Part shown: positions 50,624 through 60,151 of the stretch, piece by piece
Position numbering within the stretch: position 1 is the stretch's first letter
Layout of the letters: every line of letters starts with the position of its first letter
Virus record (IMG/VR): IMGVR_UViG_3300007754_000004
Location: 1 to 64,000 of that record
Length of the DNA stretch: 64,000 nucleotides
Direction: 5' to 3' (one strand)
From: a virus
Program-made: the position numbers and the translations under genes
Notes under the pieces: generated by a model
The model's database searches: none
Seen by the model: the letters and a program-made list of their open reading frames with translations, nothing else
What the model was told of the DNA's origin: nothing

Positions 50624-51290
50624 TCACCTCGATAGCGACGTAGGTGTAGCGGTCATCCTGAGTAGGGACGCTCCCCGTAGTCACCACTAGCGTGTGGTCT
50701 CCCCGATCCCACTCGCGGTAGACTCGGACATATCCCCACTCGACTGCGTAGAAGAAGGGGACTTGGCTGCTCTCCCAATCCCGACAACGGAAGTTGGTGA
50801 AGTAGCCCTGAGCGGAGGGGTTGCTCCAATCGCAGTGCTTCCCGGGCGTCCGGGAAGGGGTCGGGAGGGAGCGCATCCTTCCCCGGCCCTCCTTCAACCA
50901 GAGTGCCTCATCCCAGACGAAGGACTCTTCGTACTCCCCCTTGAGGGACGCCGTGAGAGCCTCGAAATAAGCCCACTCTTCGTCGGTGGATCGCTCAGGG
51001 CTGTAGAAGAGCTGGCTGTCGTTCCCAGGGTACAACGGCTCCGGGAGGAACAACCACTGAACCAGTGTCCCCCCTTCGTCGAACCTGTACTCCGTCTCCC
51101 CCGCAACCCCCATCCGAGTCTCCTTGTACCGGAGAATACCGGACTGGACCAGGAGAGGCGGGAGGCCCTGATGGGCGTGGCGGACCAGATGCTCGGAGGA
51201 GCCCAGCGGGGGCCCCATCATGTCAAAGGTCACGGGGCCCTTGTCACAAGCCAGGGTCAGCAGGCAGAAAATCGTCGGGGGAAGTCTCAT
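50598..51290 (-). CDS. Possible secreted or lipoprotein-type protein
   Basis: 230 residues. A short N-terminus (MRLPPTIFCLLTLACDKG) resembles a signal peptide with an imperfect lipobox. The rest is soluble with several aromatic residues. A phage-type promoter lies 25 nt upstream. No family recognised. Confidence 0.6.
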   Translation of the reverse strand: MRLPPTIFCLLTLACDKGPVTFDMMGPPLGSSEHLVRHAHQGLPPLLVQSGILRYKETRMGVAGETEYRFDEGGTLVQWLFLPEPLYPGNDSQLFYSPERSTDEEWAYFEALTASLKGEYEESFVWDEALWLKEGRGRMRSLPTPSRTPGKHCDWSNPSAQGYFTNFRCRDWESSQVPFFYAVEWGYVRVYREWDRGDHTLVVTTGSVPTQDDRYTYVAIEVTMSGAGLR

Positions 51291-51313
51291 CTCATTGCTC
51301 AGTAGTTCCCTTC

Positions 51314-51342
51314 CCTATACGAACCCGCCCAGGAAACTTTCC
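51314..51342 (-). promoter_or_regulatory. Phage-type promoter
   Basis: The minus strand reads GGAAAGTTTCC, then GGGTTCGTATAG, with 20-nt spacing. The upstream element is a perfect GGAAAGTTTCC. Confidence 0.75.
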
Positions 51343-51387
51343 GAAGAAAGATTCCAAGAAACCTGTGGGCCCGCGTATATAGGGGGT

Positions 51388-54300
51388 TTACGAGCGGATA
51401 ATTTCCAAACCCACGAGGCCGCGGAGGTTATCTACGGTGCCGCTGCTACCCCCCTGCTCCAGGTTGAGGGCCTTCCCTCCGGCGGTATCCTTGATGATAA
51501 CCTTCACGAGGACCGGGACGGTCCCTTCAGCGGAGACGAAGAGAGTCGCCGCTGGACCTACGTGGACCCGCACCTGACACTCCACAACGCCCGAGACAGC
51601 GTCCACATCATCAAACGTGGCAGGTCCCGTGACCTGACAGCCGGCTCCATCTTGGAAGGAATCCTGCTTGCTAGGGCCGGCACCGTCGCCCCGCCCAAGG
51701 TCCATCCAGGTCGTCCGTCCAGGGACCTTGACCAGGATAGCAATCTCCGGAGCCCCAGGCCCGGGAGGATCGTAAGCGAAATCGTTGAGGAGAAGGCCCT
51801 TCACCTTGAGAGTGAATAGGGCTGAACCTTCGGCTGCAACCGGGGTACCCGAATTCTTGAACCCTACATCGAAGGCTCGGATGTAGATCCGGTCTCCAGT
51901 CTCCGAGCTGTAATCCGGCTGGTCTGCGGCGATATCAGAATCCCCTGAAGGACCGGAGGGACGCATCCCGGAGCTGTAGTCGTGCTGGGGGAAAATCAAC
52001 ACGCCTGCGCTGGGGAAAGCAGACGCCACCCCGTCCGAGAGGGGCGGGTTCCGATCCGGGAGACCCGCGACCTGAAGCTCTCCCGCAGGGATGGAGCTGA
52101 GATGGTTCCCAAGCTGCACCCAGGAACTCGTATCGTAGCCCGAGACCGCCGTAGTCCCCGCTCGTACAGGGACGTCAATCGCAGAAGAGGCCCCGCCGAG
52201 CCCTGGCCCCACCAGGAGAGCCTGATCTCCCGCCGACACCCCCGGGAAGGTAGCATCATAGCGGTAGACCTCATCAAGGAACCGCTCCTCTACGTCCTTC
52301 TGAGCCGTCTGAGTACCCGCCGCCGCAGTGGTCGCCGTCGCGGGGTTGGCATACACGGACTCATCGGTGCTGTGGAAGAGCAGGGTGTCCCCGTTGGTCT
52401 CCAGAATCGTTGTTCCATACACGGCCGTCGCCGCTGCGCTGTTCCCCAGGGGACGACGGATAAACATCCTGACCCGAGCATCCCTGGAGAAGCTGGGAGC
52501 CGAATCGTCCCCCGTGGGCTGGAAGCCTGTACCGGCGATCGTAAAATCAGCCTTGTCCGTGAGACCAGGAGGGGCGACCAGGGAGAAAGGACCGTCAGTG
52601 TCCCCGAGATGAGTCATGTTCATCTCAATCCGGCCTGCCTTGGACGTGCCTGTACCAGCGGGCACGGAAAAGGTCGTCCCCTGAGCGAACGGGCCCACCC
52701 AGAGGAAACCGACGTCAGGGCCTTCCAAGCCAGAAGAAGCGGGGGTCCCGTTCCCCACTCGATAGCTGCTATCCCAGACCCCCGTCGCCTCCATCGGGAG
52801 CGACGTGATCTTCCAGGGGTTGAGCTGGGTGGACGGGATGAAGTAGCTGACACCGCTCAACACCTGGACGTTCACCGGAGAACCCGGGTCAAAGGTGTAG
52901 ACCGTGTTGACAAACACGGGAGCCGCCGTGCCGTCATCATCCTCGATATGAGCACCGCGGACGATGCGGTAGCTCCCCGCCGGATCGAAGGGCGAGGAAC
53001 CCGTGGAGAGGTTGGCCGGAAGCTCCACGTTGGTCCAATTGACGATATTGGCAGACCATAGGGCACTGTCCGCAGGGGAGGTGCCGTCCACCACGAGGGC
53101 CTCAAAAGCGGCCTCCGTCTTGAAGTGGAGGAGCAGGAAGGAGCCGATATCCCGGGCGTCGCCGCCAGCTACCGTGGGGAACTCGAACCGCTGACGGAAA
53201 CGAGCCAATTGGAAGGTCCAATAGGTCGTCTCAAAATCGGTGAAATCACCCGCCTGAGTGAGATCCGTCCCTGCATTGAGGGCGATTGTCGGCTTGCTGA
53301 AATAGCGAGTCCGCTCTGCCGTCGGTGTGAATCGCAACCCCGTCGAGGTGCTGTAGTCGTTCAGGTAGGGCAACCTGTATCGGAAGAAGTTGTTGTCATC
53401 CCGGTTGTCCGCCGCTCCCGCGAGTGTGGGAGCCGACGCGGAGGTAGTTCCCCCGAGGATATCGAAGCCCAGACGGGTCATGCCGACCGTCGTGTCCGCC
53501 GCCGGGGGGGAGACGCCACCCGTGGAAGAGACTCCCGTGTGCAACTCAGAGAGATCAAACTGACCTGTTGCTCGCCCAGGGAAGGTATAGGGATCAAAGC
53601 CGTCTGAAGTCGAGTCTCCCAGCGTGAACATCCCGCCCGGGTCACCGTCGCATCCAGAAACCTTCCCCGATCCAAGGGAGAGAGCGGCGATGCACCGAAG
53701 GTTCTGAGCCTGACCGGTGAAATCCGCAAGGGTTCCTCCGGCTGGGAAGTACAGGAGAGCCAACACGCCTCGATCAGCGGGGTAAACCGCGCCGCTGACT
53801 ACAGCGTAGCTGTTCCCTGATCCGGGCTTCGGCATCACCCGAGCGGTCTCGATGACCGCACTCCCCCGAGTGAACCCGCCCTGATAAGTGTCCCCTGAAC
53901 CCCCGCCCGTATAAGTCCCGTCCGCGACGTTGAAGGTGCTGTCCGTTGAGGGGTCATTCCCCGGCGTCGTGAAGCCGTCAGCGTACTTCGGGAGGACGTG
54001 GAAATAGGGGTAGATATCCGTGTCAGCGTTGGGGGCTGTTATGTCCGGACATGTCACCACACCATTAGCGACGAGGCCGGCGTCGTTCAGCTTCAGGACT
54101 CCCCAATCCGGGACACCAGAGAACGTCAGGTAGCTGAGATCCTTCCCCAGACCAGGAGGTCGGGGCGGAACCAGAGCAGCCAGCTCGTCAAAACCCTCCT
54201 GCGTGCTGTCTCCGTCAAAGGAGCCCGACTCGTCTTCCAGAGCGATGGCTGACGCCGCGTGAGCGGCTGTCGGGTCATCAACATGCCCGCTGACGCTGGA

Positions 54301-54402
54301 AACCCCGCCCGCGCTTGGGGCAAGGGAAACAGCCTCAACGCTGTCCTGGGCAGCGAGACCCGACCCGACCTGGAGGTCACCGGGGTTGTTACTACGAGGC
54401 AT
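51388..54402 (-). CDS. Large virion structural protein
   Basis: 1004 residues, Gly/Ser/Thr/Asp/Pro-rich with no catalytic motif, matching the other large structural proteins in composition. The ATG overlaps the stop of the 1096-residue gene (TGATG). Probably a tail fibre, baseplate or adhesin component. Confidence 0.75.
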   Translation of the reverse strand: MPRSNNPGDLQVGSGLAAQDSVEAVSLAPSAGGVSSVSGHVDDPTAAHAASAIALEDESGSFDGDSTQEGFDELAALVPPRPPGLGKDLSYLTFSGVPDWGVLKLNDAGLVANGVVTCPDITAPNADTDIYPYFHVLPKYADGFTTPGNDPSTDSTFNVADGTYTGGGSGDTYQGGFTRGSAVIETARVMPKPGSGNSYAVVSGAVYPADRGVLALLYFPAGGTLADFTGQAQNLRCIAALSLGSGKVSGCDGDPGGMFTLGDSTSDGFDPYTFPGRATGQFDLSELHTGVSSTGGVSPPAADTTVGMTRLGFDILGGTTSASAPTLAGAADNRDDNNFFRYRLPYLNDYSTSTGLRFTPTAERTRYFSKPTIALNAGTDLTQAGDFTDFETTYWTFQLARFRQRFEFPTVAGGDARDIGSFLLLHFKTEAAFEALVVDGTSPADSALWSANIVNWTNVELPANLSTGSSPFDPAGSYRIVRGAHIEDDDGTAAPVFVNTVYTFDPGSPVNVQVLSGVSYFIPSTQLNPWKITSLPMEATGVWDSSYRVGNGTPASSGLEGPDVGFLWVGPFAQGTTFSVPAGTGTSKAGRIEMNMTHLGDTDGPFSLVAPPGLTDKADFTIAGTGFQPTGDDSAPSFSRDARVRMFIRRPLGNSAAATAVYGTTILETNGDTLLFHSTDESVYANPATATTAAAGTQTAQKDVEERFLDEVYRYDATFPGVSAGDQALLVGPGLGGASSAIDVPVRAGTTAVSGYDTSSWVQLGNHLSSIPAGELQVAGLPDRNPPLSDGVASAFPSAGVLIFPQHDYSSGMRPSGPSGDSDIAADQPDYSSETGDRIYIRAFDVGFKNSGTPVAAEGSALFTLKVKGLLLNDFAYDPPGPGAPEIAILVKVPGRTTWMDLGRGDGAGPSKQDSFQDGAGCQVTGPATFDDVDAVSGVVECQVRVHVGPAATLFVSAEGTVPVLVKVIIKDTAGGKALNLEQGGSSGTVDNLRGLVGLEIIRS

Positions 54403-57400
54403 CAGCTACTCACCGTCAACAAGAGGTTGCGAGTCCGATAAACCGCGGCACAGGTTCGGTTACCTGAGTCCACGAATCGGACAGTGTTTTCCTCGTCCAA
54501 CTCTGCAAGGCGACTGACCACCACCAACAACACCTCATCCTTCCGGAAGAGCAGCGAGTCCGCCGTCGCTCGGGCCAGGAAAGGAATGAAGACCTTGTGG
54601 CGGACGACTCCGCTGAGACCCTGGGCGAACGCGGTAGGCCGGTAAGAGGAGGTGTCCGAGACCTTGTACATTGCCCGGAACTCAACATCCTTGTCCGCAG
54701 ACGAGAACGTGAAGTTCCCGGTGCCGTCTACAGGAACCAGCCCACGGAGGTTGAGCAACCCTGTCTCTGCGTTGAAATCGTCAATGGAGATGTTGCTCGT
54801 CGCCGCGAAGTACCACTCACCTGGGAAGTTGCTGGTCCCGTCGTCGTTGACGGGAATCTGATCCAGGGGAGCCAGATACGGGTAAGGCAGATCGACCGAC
54901 CCCATCCCTACCTGACCCGTCCACAGCCCCTCGGACATAACCAGAGGTTCTACCGTCAGGGGATCCGGAAGCTCGCTCATCGGAGCGTTTCGAGTGCCCA
55001 CAGTTTGAGGTGCGTTGCTACGGAAGTAAACCCCGACCTGATAGCCGCCCCCGCTGGCACCATAGTTCGGGACCGGGTCCTGAGCGAAATACGTGATCTG
55101 GCAGAGGGTCTGCCCCGCTCCGGAGAGAGGATCCTTGGACGGTGATCCACCCGCAGTGTCGAGCACGATCTTTCGGCTACTCGACCCGTACTCGGTAGAC
55201 GCAGCGGCTACATCATGTGCCTGAGAAGCCACCTGATCCGTAACCCCCGTGAGGTGAGACCCTGACCCGTAGATCCGGCGAAGAGGGTGGATGTTGGTCG
55301 TGTCCCGTGAGACCACCGTGTCCGTGATAGGGGTACCTGATCCGAAACCGGTCCCGGGGTCGTTCGCTATATACTCCAGCCCGACCTCACGATAACCGCT
55401 ACGGAAAGTCGGGCTCAAGAGATTCTCCATGTCGCCGGGGCGTTGGCTGGTGGCGTTCTCCAGAACCGGACCACGAGGCCAGGGGCCAGCGTCCGGGCTC
55501 AAGGTCACGTCCGGGGTATCCGTGACGCCCACACCCATCGGGTAGGTCAGCTCAACCTCAAGGAAGACCCGCCGCTGAGAACCAACGTCCGAGCTGGTGC
55601 CCACCATCGCATGATCAGGGTTCCCAGAGTCGCCCCCGTTCACCTGAACCTCATTAGCGTCCAGAGTGAGCTGGAGATGACCCGTCCCGACCCCGGTGAT
55701 GGACTTGAACTGGACCGCCTGATCTACAGCGGTGGTGTAGTGCCCGTCATCATGCCACGCCCCGAGAACATCCGTAATCATCGTCCCTGGAGGAGCGAAA
55801 TCAAGAACACTCGCGTTGTGACCAGGACCGGGGCCCGAGAAGGTCGCGTTCGCGGGATCAAAAGCCCCCATCGTGGAAGCATTCAACTCCGTCAAGTCCA
55901 GGTTGAGAACGTCGCCCTCACCCCAGCCATTCCAGGCTCCATTCGCCTGGGCCACATACTTCCCAGGGTATGTCCCTGAGTCATAGGAAGGCACGAACTC
56001 GAAAACCACCCGCTCGACCACCGCCTGATCAGCAAATCGTCGAGCGACGTGATCGAAATTCCGGATCGTGTCACCGCGAGTTGTCGAACCGCTCGTGGGG
56101 TTGTTTCCGCCGTGGGTCGTGTCTCGGCCAATCTGATTGCAGACCAGGAACTTCGTGGACACATCACCCGAGCCTGACCCGAGGGTCTGCTTGTCCGAAG
56201 CGTCCACAGCCCAGGTAGCCGTCTGCCCGTCAAGGAGACTCTGCATCTGGAATTGCAGCTCAGCGGCGAAGTCAAAGCCCATCGCCGCGACGTGCCGCCG
56301 GAGGTCAAGGAGGTCCCGGCTGTTAATCGCGTCCGAGAAGGCGCCGTCAGGACGATCGGACTCTCCCACCGCAATGACACCAACCTGAGGATTCGTGAAC
56401 CCCGTGTGCGTGCTGGGGAGCCCTCCGTTCGCGTTCGTCTGCGGATCCCAACCTGATCCAGCCCCCCCGTTGTAGGAGTTGTTCCGCCGGAACACGAAAC
56501 ATACCGGGATGGCGTAGACGAAACCATCTACCGTGCCCAGAGCACTCGCCGCAGTGGAGGAACCATCACCCGCGACCCACAACCCGCTGTCCTCTCGATC
56601 ATAGGCGACAGCGGAGCTGTTGGAGCTGGTAGAAGACAGGTCCGCGGCGACAAAGGGATAGCCAGCGACCGGGCTGGCTTCCGCCCCTTGAGCGAGAATC
56701 GCGGTGTTGGAGAAACCCTCGGGCTGTGTCTTGTGGTTGACCGCGATGGTCTGACCCGTCGTGCGAAGCCGATACTGGACCTGCACCCGCTTGGTCGTCT
56801 CCGCGTCCACCACCGTGTCCTCGATATCATCATCAAGCCACACGCCGCTGGGAGAGTCTACATTGCCGTGCCGGTAGATCTTGTCCTGAGCAGGCTTGTT
56901 CGCCGTATCAGAACCCCCAGCCAGAGTCGCCCCGGATAGGACGAAAGCCGTCGCATCGCTAGTCGCCAGAGTGATCGAGTTGCCGGCGGCGCCTGGGGTC
57001 GCGGCCTTGACGGTGACCGTGTCCGTTCCGTTGGACGCCGCGGTCACCGTCGTGATGTAGGTCCCGATAGCCGAAGCGAGGTTGGACGCCGTCAGAACAT
57101 CCGACGCCCCAATCAAAAACTCGTTCGCCCCGGGAGCAGCAGCCCTCGCCGTCAGCACAGTCCCGTCAATGGTCGTTGTGTCCCCGTCGTCCATATTGGA
57201 GGTGACCGTCTGAATAGTCCCGGACGCCCGAGGGGACCGAGAAACCAGGGCTCGCCACACCTCCAAGAAGACAAAATCTGTCCGCTTCACGTCCGGGGCT
57301 GAGCCCCCGAAGACCGGAGCCGAGTCCAGGGTGATCAGGTTGTCTCCGCTCGTGGTGGTCCCCGTAAACTCAACCACCACAGGCATCCCGGCGACTACAG

Positions 57401-57692
57401 CGGTCCTCCTCGTCATATGGAAGGCGTCAACCGCAAATCCGGGATCCGCAGGAAGATCAAAGCTGAAATCGGCGTACCCGTTGTGTCGAGTCTGACCCCT
57501 GAGCCAACCCGAGGGATGCTGCCATTGGCGGAGCAAGCCCCGAACCTCTTGAGCGATATCCCCCGGGAGGTTCAAATCCGCGTCCAAGACCGGATGACCC
57601 GCCTGCATCACCACGGCATCGAAGGACCGCTCCCCTGCGGGGAGATGCCGCGATACATCTGATCCCGAGAAATACTTATCGCGGTTCGCCAC
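54402..57692 (-). CDS. Large baseplate/tail-type structural protein
   Basis: 1096 residues. Its N-terminus (ERSFDAVVMQAGHPVLDADLNL, one block) has the QxGxPxxDxxLNL signature and aligns with the 1783-residue protein over more than 400 residues (FLEVW, DDIED, ETTKRVQVQYR, YAIPVCFVFRRN, RPDGAFSDAI). A repeat domain (VLTASNLASAIGTYITTVTA, then GAAGNSITL) sits inside this homologous part, whereas the related domain in the other protein is near its C-terminus. GTG start with CGGAGG 4 nt before it. Confidence 0.8.
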   Translation of the reverse strand: MANRDKYFSGSDVSRHLPAGERSFDAVVMQAGHPVLDADLNLPGDIAQEVRGLLRQWQHPSGWLRGQTRHNGYADFSFDLPADPGFAVDAFHMTRRTAVVAGMPVVVEFTGTTTSGDNLITLDSAPVFGGSAPDVKRTDFVFLEVWRALVSRSPRASGTIQTVTSNMDDGDTTTIDGTVLTARAAAPGANEFLIGASDVLTASNLASAIGTYITTVTAASNGTDTVTVKAATPGAAGNSITLATSDATAFVLSGATLAGGSDTANKPAQDKIYRHGNVDSPSGVWLDDDIEDTVVDAETTKRVQVQYRLRTTGQTIAVNHKTQPEGFSNTAILAQGAEASPVAGYPFVAADLSSTSSNSSAVAYDREDSGLWVAGDGSSTAASALGTVDGFVYAIPVCFVFRRNNSYNGGAGSGWDPQTNANGGLPSTHTGFTNPQVGVIAVGESDRPDGAFSDAINSRDLLDLRRHVAAMGFDFAAELQFQMQSLLDGQTATWAVDASDKQTLGSGSGDVSTKFLVCNQIGRDTTHGGNNPTSGSTTRGDTIRNFDHVARRFADQAVVERVVFEFVPSYDSGTYPGKYVAQANGAWNGWGEGDVLNLDLTELNASTMGAFDPANATFSGPGPGHNASVLDFAPPGTMITDVLGAWHDDGHYTTAVDQAVQFKSITGVGTGHLQLTLDANEVQVNGGDSGNPDHAMVGTSSDVGSQRRVFLEVELTYPMGVGVTDTPDVTLSPDAGPWPRGPVLENATSQRPGDMENLLSPTFRSGYREVGLEYIANDPGTGFGSGTPITDTVVSRDTTNIHPLRRIYGSGSHLTGVTDQVASQAHDVAAASTEYGSSSRKIVLDTAGGSPSKDPLSGAGQTLCQITYFAQDPVPNYGASGGGYQVGVYFRSNAPQTVGTRNAPMSELPDPLTVEPLVMSEGLWTGQVGMGSVDLPYPYLAPLDQIPVNDDGTSNFPGEWYFAATSNISIDDFNAETGLLNLRGLVPVDGTGNFTFSSADKDVEFRAMYKVSDTSSYRPTAFAQGLSGVVRHKVFIPFLARATADSLLFRKDEVLLVVVSRLAELDEENTVRFVDSGNRTCAAVYRTRNLLLTVSS

Positions 57693-57753
57693 GTAGCCTC
57701 CGAAGGACTCGACCTTACCTGCTGCCTGCTATAGAGCGCCTACCGGAAGAGGA

Positions 57754-58410
57754 CTACGATTCGCCTTCATTGGTGACCCAGAAGTCTCGGGTCAGCATAG
57801 AAGCTCGCCCCTCAGACATGCTTATGGCTTCCTTTACCCGCAGGCCGATCCCTGACTTGAGCGTCTGCGAACCCTGCTTGAGACGATGAAGGTTCAAATA
57901 CACAATCTCTTGCGCGGTCACGTCCACGAACCCAACAAGAAGCTGGGAAGGGTCGTCCGCGAGGAGGAGGCTATGACCCTCAAGGGCTCTCGCCCTCATC
58001 GTCTTCAAGTAACTATCCAACGAATCAGGCCGGATAACCGCTCGCCAGTCCGAATTTGGGTTCCGCCCTGTGTCTATGTCGTCTGAAGGCAGGGGATCCC
58101 CGGACCAGAAGGCTTCCGTCAGAAGGAACGCCCGTCCAGCCGGGTACCGGATTGCTTCCCGGATTCTTTGAGCTTGGGAGCCCGCCGGCTCATCGTCACC
58201 GCCTCCCCATCCCTTGATGTATCGAAGGCCCACCTTGAAGGACTCGCCTGTATCCTTATCCACGAAGCCAATATGTCGAGTCCGAGGGTTATCCTCGCTC
58301 TCCAAGGAGGCCCCCGCCTCTACCCGAAGCTTGATCTCCGCAAGAAACTCGTCGAAGGAGTAGAACTCAACGATCCTACCCAGATCAAAGACACCGTGCC
58401 CTTTTTTCAT
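57754..58410 (-). CDS. Hypothetical protein with internal duplication
   Basis: 218 residues from the ATG at 58410 (AGGGAAGAGAG before it). Two halves of about 95 residues align: SFDEFLAEIKLRVEAGASL with SLDSYLKTMRARALEGHSLL, HIGFVDKDTGE with LVGFVDVTAQE, and REAIRYPAGRAFLLTEAFW with KEAISMSEGRASMLTRDFW. Family unknown. Confidence 0.65.
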   Translation of the reverse strand: MKKGHGVFDLGRIVEFYSFDEFLAEIKLRVEAGASLESEDNPRTRHIGFVDKDTGESFKVGLRYIKGWGGGDDEPAGSQAQRIREAIRYPAGRAFLLTEAFWSGDPLPSDDIDTGRNPNSDWRAVIRPDSLDSYLKTMRARALEGHSLLLADDPSQLLVGFVDVTAQEIVYLNLHRLKQGSQTLKSGIGLRVKEAISMSEGRASMLTRDFWVTNEGES

Positions 58411-58587
58411 CTCTCTTCCCTCTATGCCTGGGCACATTACCCGAGATACTCGTATAAGAGCGTGACCCTCAAACCGAGCAACCTTTGACACCGCTCCAAG
58501 AACTCTGCTGCCTCGTAGGATTCCCGGCCAGCATCGACCGAGACCTGCTCATCACGAGAGCCGTGAGCCGACACTGCGGAGGCAACC

Positions 58588-59034
58588 GTGTTCCCTAGCC
58601 ACGACCTGTCCGGTCTCTATGGCTTCCTCTCCCCTTCCCAGGGTCAGCAGTTGGCAGCCCTGGAGAAGGACTACCGGAGGCTCCTCGCAGCCGCGGAAAA
58701 GGACCGTCAGATTCTCCTCGGCGTGCTCGACACCATCGGAGTGCGGCTGGACGAGCTGGTCCCGGACCCCGAGGTAGCCAAGGCCCGGGTTCTCCACTAT
58801 ATGAACCTCTGGAAGGAGGATAGGGCAGACTCCTCCCGATGGCAGGAGATCGACCAGGAAGACGAATCGACGTGGCCCCCGAACAACGAGTGGACTCTCA
58901 ACTGGAACGAGAGTGAGTGGTACGTCGAGGTCCCCGGGAATTTCCGAGGGATGGTGGACGAGTCCCCTGAACACTTCCACGGGATCAAATACCTCATCCT
59001 CTCCTTCCACGGGAAGGTGCCCGGTGGATCCTGA
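58588..59034 (+). CDS. Hypothetical protein
   Basis: 148 residues from the GTG at 58588 (GGAGG 5 nt before it). An N-terminal helical part (QQLAALEKDYRRLLAAAEKD) precedes a Trp-rich C-terminal half. Unknown family. The 58411-58587 gap separates it from a divergent minus-strand gene and holds no convincing phage-type promoter. Confidence 0.65.
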   Translation: MFPSHDLSGLYGFLSPSQGQQLAALEKDYRRLLAAAEKDRQILLGVLDTIGVRLDELVPDPEVAKARVLHYMNLWKEDRADSSRWQEIDQEDESTWPPNNEWTLNWNESEWYVEVPGNFRGMVDESPEHFHGIKYLILSFHGKVPGGS

Positions 59035-59566
59035 ATCCTGGCCCGCCGCCCTCCCCAGCGGCAGCACCTACGCCAATATCCAACATCCGGTACTCGCCCG
59101 AAGTCAATCGCACAAAGAGCCCGTGAGAGCGATCCTAGGCCCCTATCGGCGGGGTGAGCTGGTCGTCCCCGACTACCAGAGGGGGCGAGTCTGGACGCCT
59201 CGACAGCAGGCGGAATTCACGGGCTTCCTGCTGGAAGGCGGACCCGTCCCCGCGATCTTCATCCGAGACGTGGACACCGACGATGGGTTCCGAGACGAGC
59301 TGGTAGACGGGCAGCAACGGATCCTCGCCCTCATCGCGTGGGAAGATGAGAAGATCCCCGCGATCCTGCCCTCGCAGAACCGCTGCATCTGGAAGCGAGA
59401 TATGGAGTGGCCCGGCTGGAGGATGAACATCTGCCTACCGGTTGGCCGTTTCCGAGGAACCCGAGCAGAAGCCATGAGCCTCTACCTCGCCATCAACACC
59501 AAGGGGACGCCGCATACACAAGCGGAACTCGACCGGGTTCGGGGAATGTTGGAAAAGGAGAGGTAA
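59024..59566 (+). CDS. DUF262-type protein
   Basis: 180 residues from the GTG at 59024, overlapping the previous gene (GGAAGG before it). The core PDYQRGRVWTPRQQAEFTGF, then LVDGQQRILALIAW, is the DGQQR signature of DUF262, found in GmrS-type and other nucleotide-dependent DNA-modification proteins. The protein ends after this domain, so the usual C-terminal HNH-type domain is missing. It may regulate or block a host defence, or act on DNA with partners. Confidence 0.75.
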   Translation: MDPESWPAALPSGSTYANIQHPVLARSQSHKEPVRAILGPYRRGELVVPDYQRGRVWTPRQQAEFTGFLLEGGPVPAIFIRDVDTDDGFRDELVDGQQRILALIAWEDEKIPAILPSQNRCIWKRDMEWPGWRMNICLPVGRFRGTRAEAMSLYLAINTKGTPHTQAELDRVRGMLEKER

Positions 59567-59590
59567 CTCTTAGGGGGTTGGTTCGTATAC
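59561..59590 (+). promoter_or_regulatory. Phage-type promoter (weaker match)
   Basis: AGGTAACTCTTAG followed by TTCGTATAC on the plus strand. The spacing is 21 nt, one more than usual. It lies 22 nt before the ATG at 59612. Confidence 0.5.
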
Positions 59591-59611
59591 CCCATTAACC
59601 TGGAGTTGAAC

Positions 59612-59830
59612 ATGTCCCCCCGACTCATCAACCTCACCAAGAGAATTCTCCGGGCGCGTTCCGTCATCGCGGCGGACGTGAATCGGGCGAGTCCTGAGAA
59701 CGACCTCCTGAGAGGGGTCGCTGGGAGCCTGTCTCACCTCACCCGGGATATCGCGACCCTGACCGTTCTCATGGAGAACGAGGGTGCCGCCTGGGAGGAA
59801 ATCCTCGCTCATCTGGAGAACAGCTCGTGA
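59612..59830 (+). CDS. Small hypothetical protein
   Basis: 72 residues from the ATG at 59612 (GGAG 6 nt before it). Helical by composition. Its stop overlaps the next gene's GTG. Confidence 0.6.
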   Translation: MSPRLINLTKRILRARSVIAADVNRASPENDLLRGVAGSLSHLTRDIATLTVLMENEGAAWEEILAHLENSS

Positions 59831-60117
59831 CCGTCGAACGTTTCGTCAAGTCTCCTGGGGAAGCCCCCTCCACCACCCTCCCCGACGGCTCCACGATGAC
59901 CGTCTACGGCGACCACACGCCCACCTGGGTCCGCCTCCCGCCGGACCTGGGAGGCGCCCGAGTGGCCGTGACCCACGCCCGGGAAGTGACGTGCCCCATG
60001 ATGGGCTGCGGGAGTCACCGGGGCTTCGTTACCTCCGCGCCCGCTCCCAGGGACGGGATGATCGCCTTGGTGGAATGCCCAGAGTCCTCCCGGATCTTCT
60101 GGGTTCGGGTTCAGTGA
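59827..60117 (+). CDS. Small hypothetical protein
   Basis: 96 residues from the GTG that overlaps the upstream stop (GTGA). Contains Cys residues (CPMMGCG) that may bind metal. Unknown function. Confidence 0.6.
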   Translation: MTVERFVKSPGEAPSTTLPDGSTMTVYGDHTPTWVRLPPDLGGARVAVTHAREVTCPMMGCGSHRGFVTSAPAPRDGMIALVECPESSRIFWVRVQ

Positions 60118-60151
60118 GACTCGCCTGGAGTCTCCTCTCGGAGGCTGAGAC

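Noticed and set aside
51352-51380. Plus-strand site GAAACCTG...GCGTATAT resembling the phage promoter
   Set aside because: The spacing is about 16 nt instead of 20, and it would only transcribe antisense to the 51388-54402 gene.
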